Source: Treponema_I sp045616125 (GTDB taxonomy: Bacteria > Spirochaetota > Spirochaetia > Treponematales > Treponemataceae). Taken from it: 7,274 nt of DNA. The DNA lies in contig JAZLGC010000074.1 of NCBI GenBank assembly GCA_045616125.1, forward strand, positions 1-7,274, given 5' to 3'. Under the pieces are notes generated by a model. The model ran no database searches and was not told where the DNA came from. It saw only the letters and a list, made by a program, of their open reading frames with translations. A program made the position numbers and the translations under genes. Shown here piece by piece: positions 4,999 to 7,274 of this stretch. Every line of letters begins with the position of its first letter. Position 1 is the stretch's first letter.

Positions 4999-7067
4999 AA
5001 GGTAAACTGAATACTCTTATTATTCTGCTTATCGTAGGTTCTACTTTTTCACTTGCCACTTTAATTTATCAGCGTGCATCAAATGCTTTAACTACAGCCA
5101 CAGAAGGCCAACTGATTGAAACTTCAAAAAGAATCGCAGCTGAAATCGGGGCAAAAGTTTCTCATGAAGTAACTATGCTGCAGGGATTAGCGGCACTTCC
5201 ATTTGTAAAAGACGAATCCATATCGGCAGAAGACAAGGCTGCGCAGTTAATGCAGATTATAGCCAATGACCCTGTTAAATATCAGAACATCGGATATTAC
5301 GCTAGAAACGGTCTTTCTTTGGTAGATGACGGCCGCTATATCGATTTTTCTGGTCGTGATTATTTTAAAACTCCCATGGCGGGCAAAATCTATGTACAGG
5401 ATCCGGCACTTTCTGCGGTTAATAATAGTGTTCTTATGTTCATTGGAGTTCCCATTTATGGCGATGGTGCAAACAAGGCCCCTACCGGAGTACTTACGGC
5501 CGTGCTGAAAGGCAATCTGGTAGCTGATATCTGTGAAAGTATCGATCTTGGTGGTGGATGTCATCCAATTGTATACAATATGAAAACCGGTGAAGCTGTT
5601 GGTGACGCAGATCGTGACGCTGACCGTGATGCTTTTAGCCTTGATTCTGATCATCCGTTTTATCAGGTTATCAAACGAGGTCAGTCTGGCATAACCGGGT
5701 CAGAAATTTATACTGATCCCTTTACCGACATGAAAATGTTATGTGCCTATACTCCTGTCGGTCATGATACTGACTGGGCTGTATTCTGTGCAGGCCCGTA
5801 TGACTACTATTACCAGAGCATTGCTGCACTCCGGATGATAATCAACTATATCATTCTTGGAGCCATCGTTGTTTCGTTTGTAGTTGGATTCCTTATTGTC
5901 CGCAATATCATTAAGCCTTTGCTTGCCGTAAAAAACGGTATTACAGAGATTTCTTCCGGCAATGCCGATTTGACCAAGCGCATTCCACAATCTTCTCATG
6001 ATGAAATTGGAGAAGTAGTAGAAGGTTTTAACCAGTTCTCTGCAAAACTGCAGGAAATTGTAGGAGCAATCAAGAATTCTCAGGCTGATCTGTCAAAGGG
6101 ACGAGATTCCCTTCAGACCATCACTGCAAGCGTTACACAGGATCTGGACGATGTTCTTGGTAATATTGAGCTGGTTTCAGAGCAGACGGGAGTGCAGTCT
6201 TCAAGTGTAGACAGTACCAGTTCGGCGGTAGAACAGATAGCTGGAAATATCAAGGGCCTTGAAGGCATGATTGAACGGCAGGCATCGGGCGTGCAGGACG
6301 CTTCTTCTGCAGTAGAAGAAATGATTGGAAATATTGGGGCCGTTCAACAGTCTGTTGAAAAAATGGCAGCTTCGTTTGGTTCTCTGACTGGTATTACTCA
6401 GGAAGGGGTTTCAAAACAGGGAACGGTATTTGAACGCATTAAAGATATTGAAAAACAGTCTGATATGCTGAAGGAAGCAAATACCGTAATCACCAACATT
6501 GCGGCTCAGACAAACCTGCTGGCAATGAATGCTGCTATTGAAGCTGCTCATGCCGGCGAGGCAGGACGCGGTTTCAGTGTTGTTGCTGACGAAATCCGTA
6601 AACTGTCTGAAACATCTACTGCGCAGTCAAAGAACATTGGTGTGCAGCTGAAAAACATCAAGCAGAGTATAGAAGGTGTTGTAGCCCTTTCTGATGAAAG
6701 CCGTGAAGCCTTTAACAAGGTTTCAGACAGCATTGTCAGTACTGATCAGCTGGTGCGTCAGATTAAGAGTGCCATGGAAGAGCAGGAAGAAGGATCCCGT
6801 CAGATTGGTATTGCACTTGGCAACATGAATGACAGTACTCAGGAAGTTCGTTCAGCCTCTCAAGAAATGTCTGCCGGCAGCCAGGCAATATTGCACGAAA
6901 TTCAGAAACTGCAGGATGCAACGGCAAATATTAAGAGCAGCGTTTTCATGATGGATAGCGGAGCCCGCAAAATCAGCAAGACATCCAGTCAGTTGAGTGC
7001 CGTTGTTCAGGAAGTTGATGGTGCTGTAAACGATATCGATAAGCAGGTGAACCTGTTTACGGTATAA
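4974..7067 (+). CDS. Methyl-accepting chemotaxis protein with dCache-type periplasmic sensor
   Basis: A 697-residue transmembrane chemoreceptor. TM1 is at about 13-31. A large periplasmic sensor of dCache_1 type spans about 35-280, including the family-typical stretch RYIDFSGRDYFK (121-132) and a second lobe around 196-275. TM2 is at about 285-309, then a HAMP domain at about 310-363 (…NADLTKRIP…HDEIGEV). A long coiled-coil signalling domain follows (about 380-690) with the conserved hairpin tip at about 506-546 (ITNIAAQTNLLAMNAAIEAAHAGEAGRGF, VVADEIRKLSE), the contact site for CheA and CheW. No C-terminal CheR/CheB-tethering pentapeptide is seen (ends NLFTV). It would sense a small molecule, perhaps an amino or organic acid, and control CheA activity and motility. 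An unusual Asp-rich tandem (DADRDADRDA, 211-220) sits in the sensor. The start follows GAGG by six bases and lies in an inverted repeat. It is transcribed separately from the lipoprotein. Family is certain, ligand unknown. Confidence 0.95.
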   Translation: MFKKRLGIKGKLNTLIILLIVGSTFSLATLIYQRASNALTTATEGQLIETSKRIAAEIGAKVSHEVTMLQGLAALPFVKDESISAEDKAAQLMQIIANDPVKYQNIGYYARNGLSLVDDGRYIDFSGRDYFKTPMAGKIYVQDPALSAVNNSVLMFIGVPIYGDGANKAPTGVLTAVLKGNLVADICESIDLGGGCHPIVYNMKTGEAVGDADRDADRDAFSLDSDHPFYQVIKRGQSGITGSEIYTDPFTDMKMLCAYTPVGHDTDWAVFCAGPYDYYYQSIAALRMIINYIILGAIVVSFVVGFLIVRNIIKPLLAVKNGITEISSGNADLTKRIPQSSHDEIGEVVEGFNQFSAKLQEIVGAIKNSQADLSKGRDSLQTITASVTQDLDDVLGNIELVSEQTGVQSSSVDSTSSAVEQIAGNIKGLEGMIERQASGVQDASSAVEEMIGNIGAVQQSVEKMAASFGSLTGITQEGVSKQGTVFERIKDIEKQSDMLKEANTVITNIAAQTNLLAMNAAIEAAHAGEAGRGFSVVADEIRKLSETSTAQSKNIGVQLKNIKQSIEGVVALSDESREAFNKVSDSIVSTDQLVRQIKSAMEEQEEGSRQIGIALGNMNDSTQEVRSASQEMSAGSQAILHEIQKLQDATANIKSSVFMMDSGARKISKTSSQLSAVVQEVDGAVNDIDKQVNLFTV
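5604..5633 (+). repeat. Short Asp-rich tandem repeat in the chemoreceptor sensor domain (DADR x2)
   Basis: Two imperfect 12-nt units (gacgcagatcgt / gacgctgaccgt) plus a half unit encode DADRDADRDA at residues 211-220, between the two lobes of the predicted dCache sensor. The units differ at silent third positions, so this is an old or selected duplication and not a recent slippage product. Function is unknown. Confidence 0.6.
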
Positions 7068-7274
7068 GCCGGGCATTATTTATGCTGTAATGATGGAAAA
7101 GAGATTGGAAATGCGTTATCTTTCATATAACAAAACGCTATGTCCGTAAAAAGTGTTGCTGAATGCTACACAGCAACGAGAATTGTACAGGAATGCCACA
7201 AATCGAGAGGAGGGACAGTACAGGCAAAAATTGTTGAAGCCCGGCGTTCATGCGGCAGCATGAACAATATATAG
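7068..7274. other. Terminal 207 bp without a convincing gene; holds small inverted repeats
   Basis: No gene with a ribosome binding site or recognisable protein is visible. The stretch contains a 7-bp hairpin (7155-7161 with 7171-7177), an 8-bp hairpin GTTCATGC-ggca-GCATGAAC (7246-7265), and a distant 7-bp pair GCCGGGC (7068-7074) with GCCCGGC (7239-7245). A 44-codon plus-strand frame (7140-7274) ends exactly at the window edge but lacks a Shine-Dalgarno. No strong rightward terminator for the chemoreceptor gene is seen; a weak CATTA…TAATG stem (7074-7092) lacks a U-tract. Confidence 0.5.
7148..7177 (-). terminator. Weak leftward intrinsic terminator candidate
   Basis: On the minus strand GTTGCTG, a 9-nt loop, CAGCAAC, then AC and five T. 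The stem is short (7 bp) and the T-run modest. It would end a leftward transcript entering from beyond the right edge, convergent with the chemoreceptor gene. No leftward gene can be confirmed inside the window. Confidence 0.3.

Noticed and set aside
5247..5654. Minus-strand open frame (135 codons) inside the chemoreceptor gene
   Set aside because: The opposite strand codes for the conserved dCache sensor; no start signals or family features on the minus strand.
7153..7262. Second short plus-strand frame starting GTG at 7153
   Set aside because: Only 36 residues, no Shine-Dalgarno, overlaps another short frame and a hairpin; no basis to prefer it.
7239..7265. Possible integron attC-like recombination site (Treponema denticola carries an integron)
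   Set aside because: The hairpin is present, but the GTTRRRY and RYYYAAC core boxes do not match, and no cassette structure is visible.
1..7274. tRNA, rRNA, CRISPR array or insertion sequence
   Set aside because: No cloverleaf, regularly spaced direct repeats, transposase motifs or terminal repeats with target duplications were seen.

Overview
The window looks like a chromosomal segment of an anaerobic, motile spirochaete, most plausibly a host-associated Treponema. That placement is an inference. It rests on a large dCache chemoreceptor, a lipoprotein with a relaxed spirochaete-type lipobox, an aldo/keto reductase carrying two ferredoxin-type Fe-S clusters, and a homopolymeric G tract inside an exported-protein gene, a device well known in Treponema. 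No rRNA or other phylogenetic marker is present to confirm it.

Layout. Positions 2-196 (+) hold the last 64 codons of an unidentified gene. Its stop codon directly abuts the stop codon of a convergent minus-strand operon that reads right to left: an aldo/keto reductase with two 4Fe-4S motifs (3597-2548), an ArsR-family regulator with a His-rich N-terminus (2538-2173), and a secreted patatin-like phospholipase with a putative outer-membrane beta-barrel (2185-197). The first two are 9 bp apart and the last two overlap by 13 bp. A 175-bp divergent intergenic region (3598-3772) holds a good promoter for a rightward Ala/Lys/Asp-rich lipoprotein (3773-4804), which ends in a strong intrinsic terminator (4830-4881). 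A separately transcribed methyl-accepting chemotaxis protein follows (4974-7067). The last 207 bp contain small inverted repeats and no convincing gene.

The most notable signal is a run of ten G residues (minus strand, 2104-2095) at codons 28-31 of the patatin gene, just after the predicted signal peptide. The run is in frame here (ON). Loss or gain of one G would give a stop codon within a few codons, so the gene looks phase-variable by slipped-strand mispairing. The exported patatin would then be under two layers of control: a possible metal-sensing ArsR encoded immediately upstream, and a stochastic ON/OFF switch.

A second unusual signal is a perfect 9-bp inverted repeat around the start of the chemoreceptor. 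The Shine-Dalgarno lies in the 7-nt loop and the AUG lies in the stem, and a short out-of-frame leader ORF runs through it. This suggests translational control of the receptor, or an operator placed over the start.
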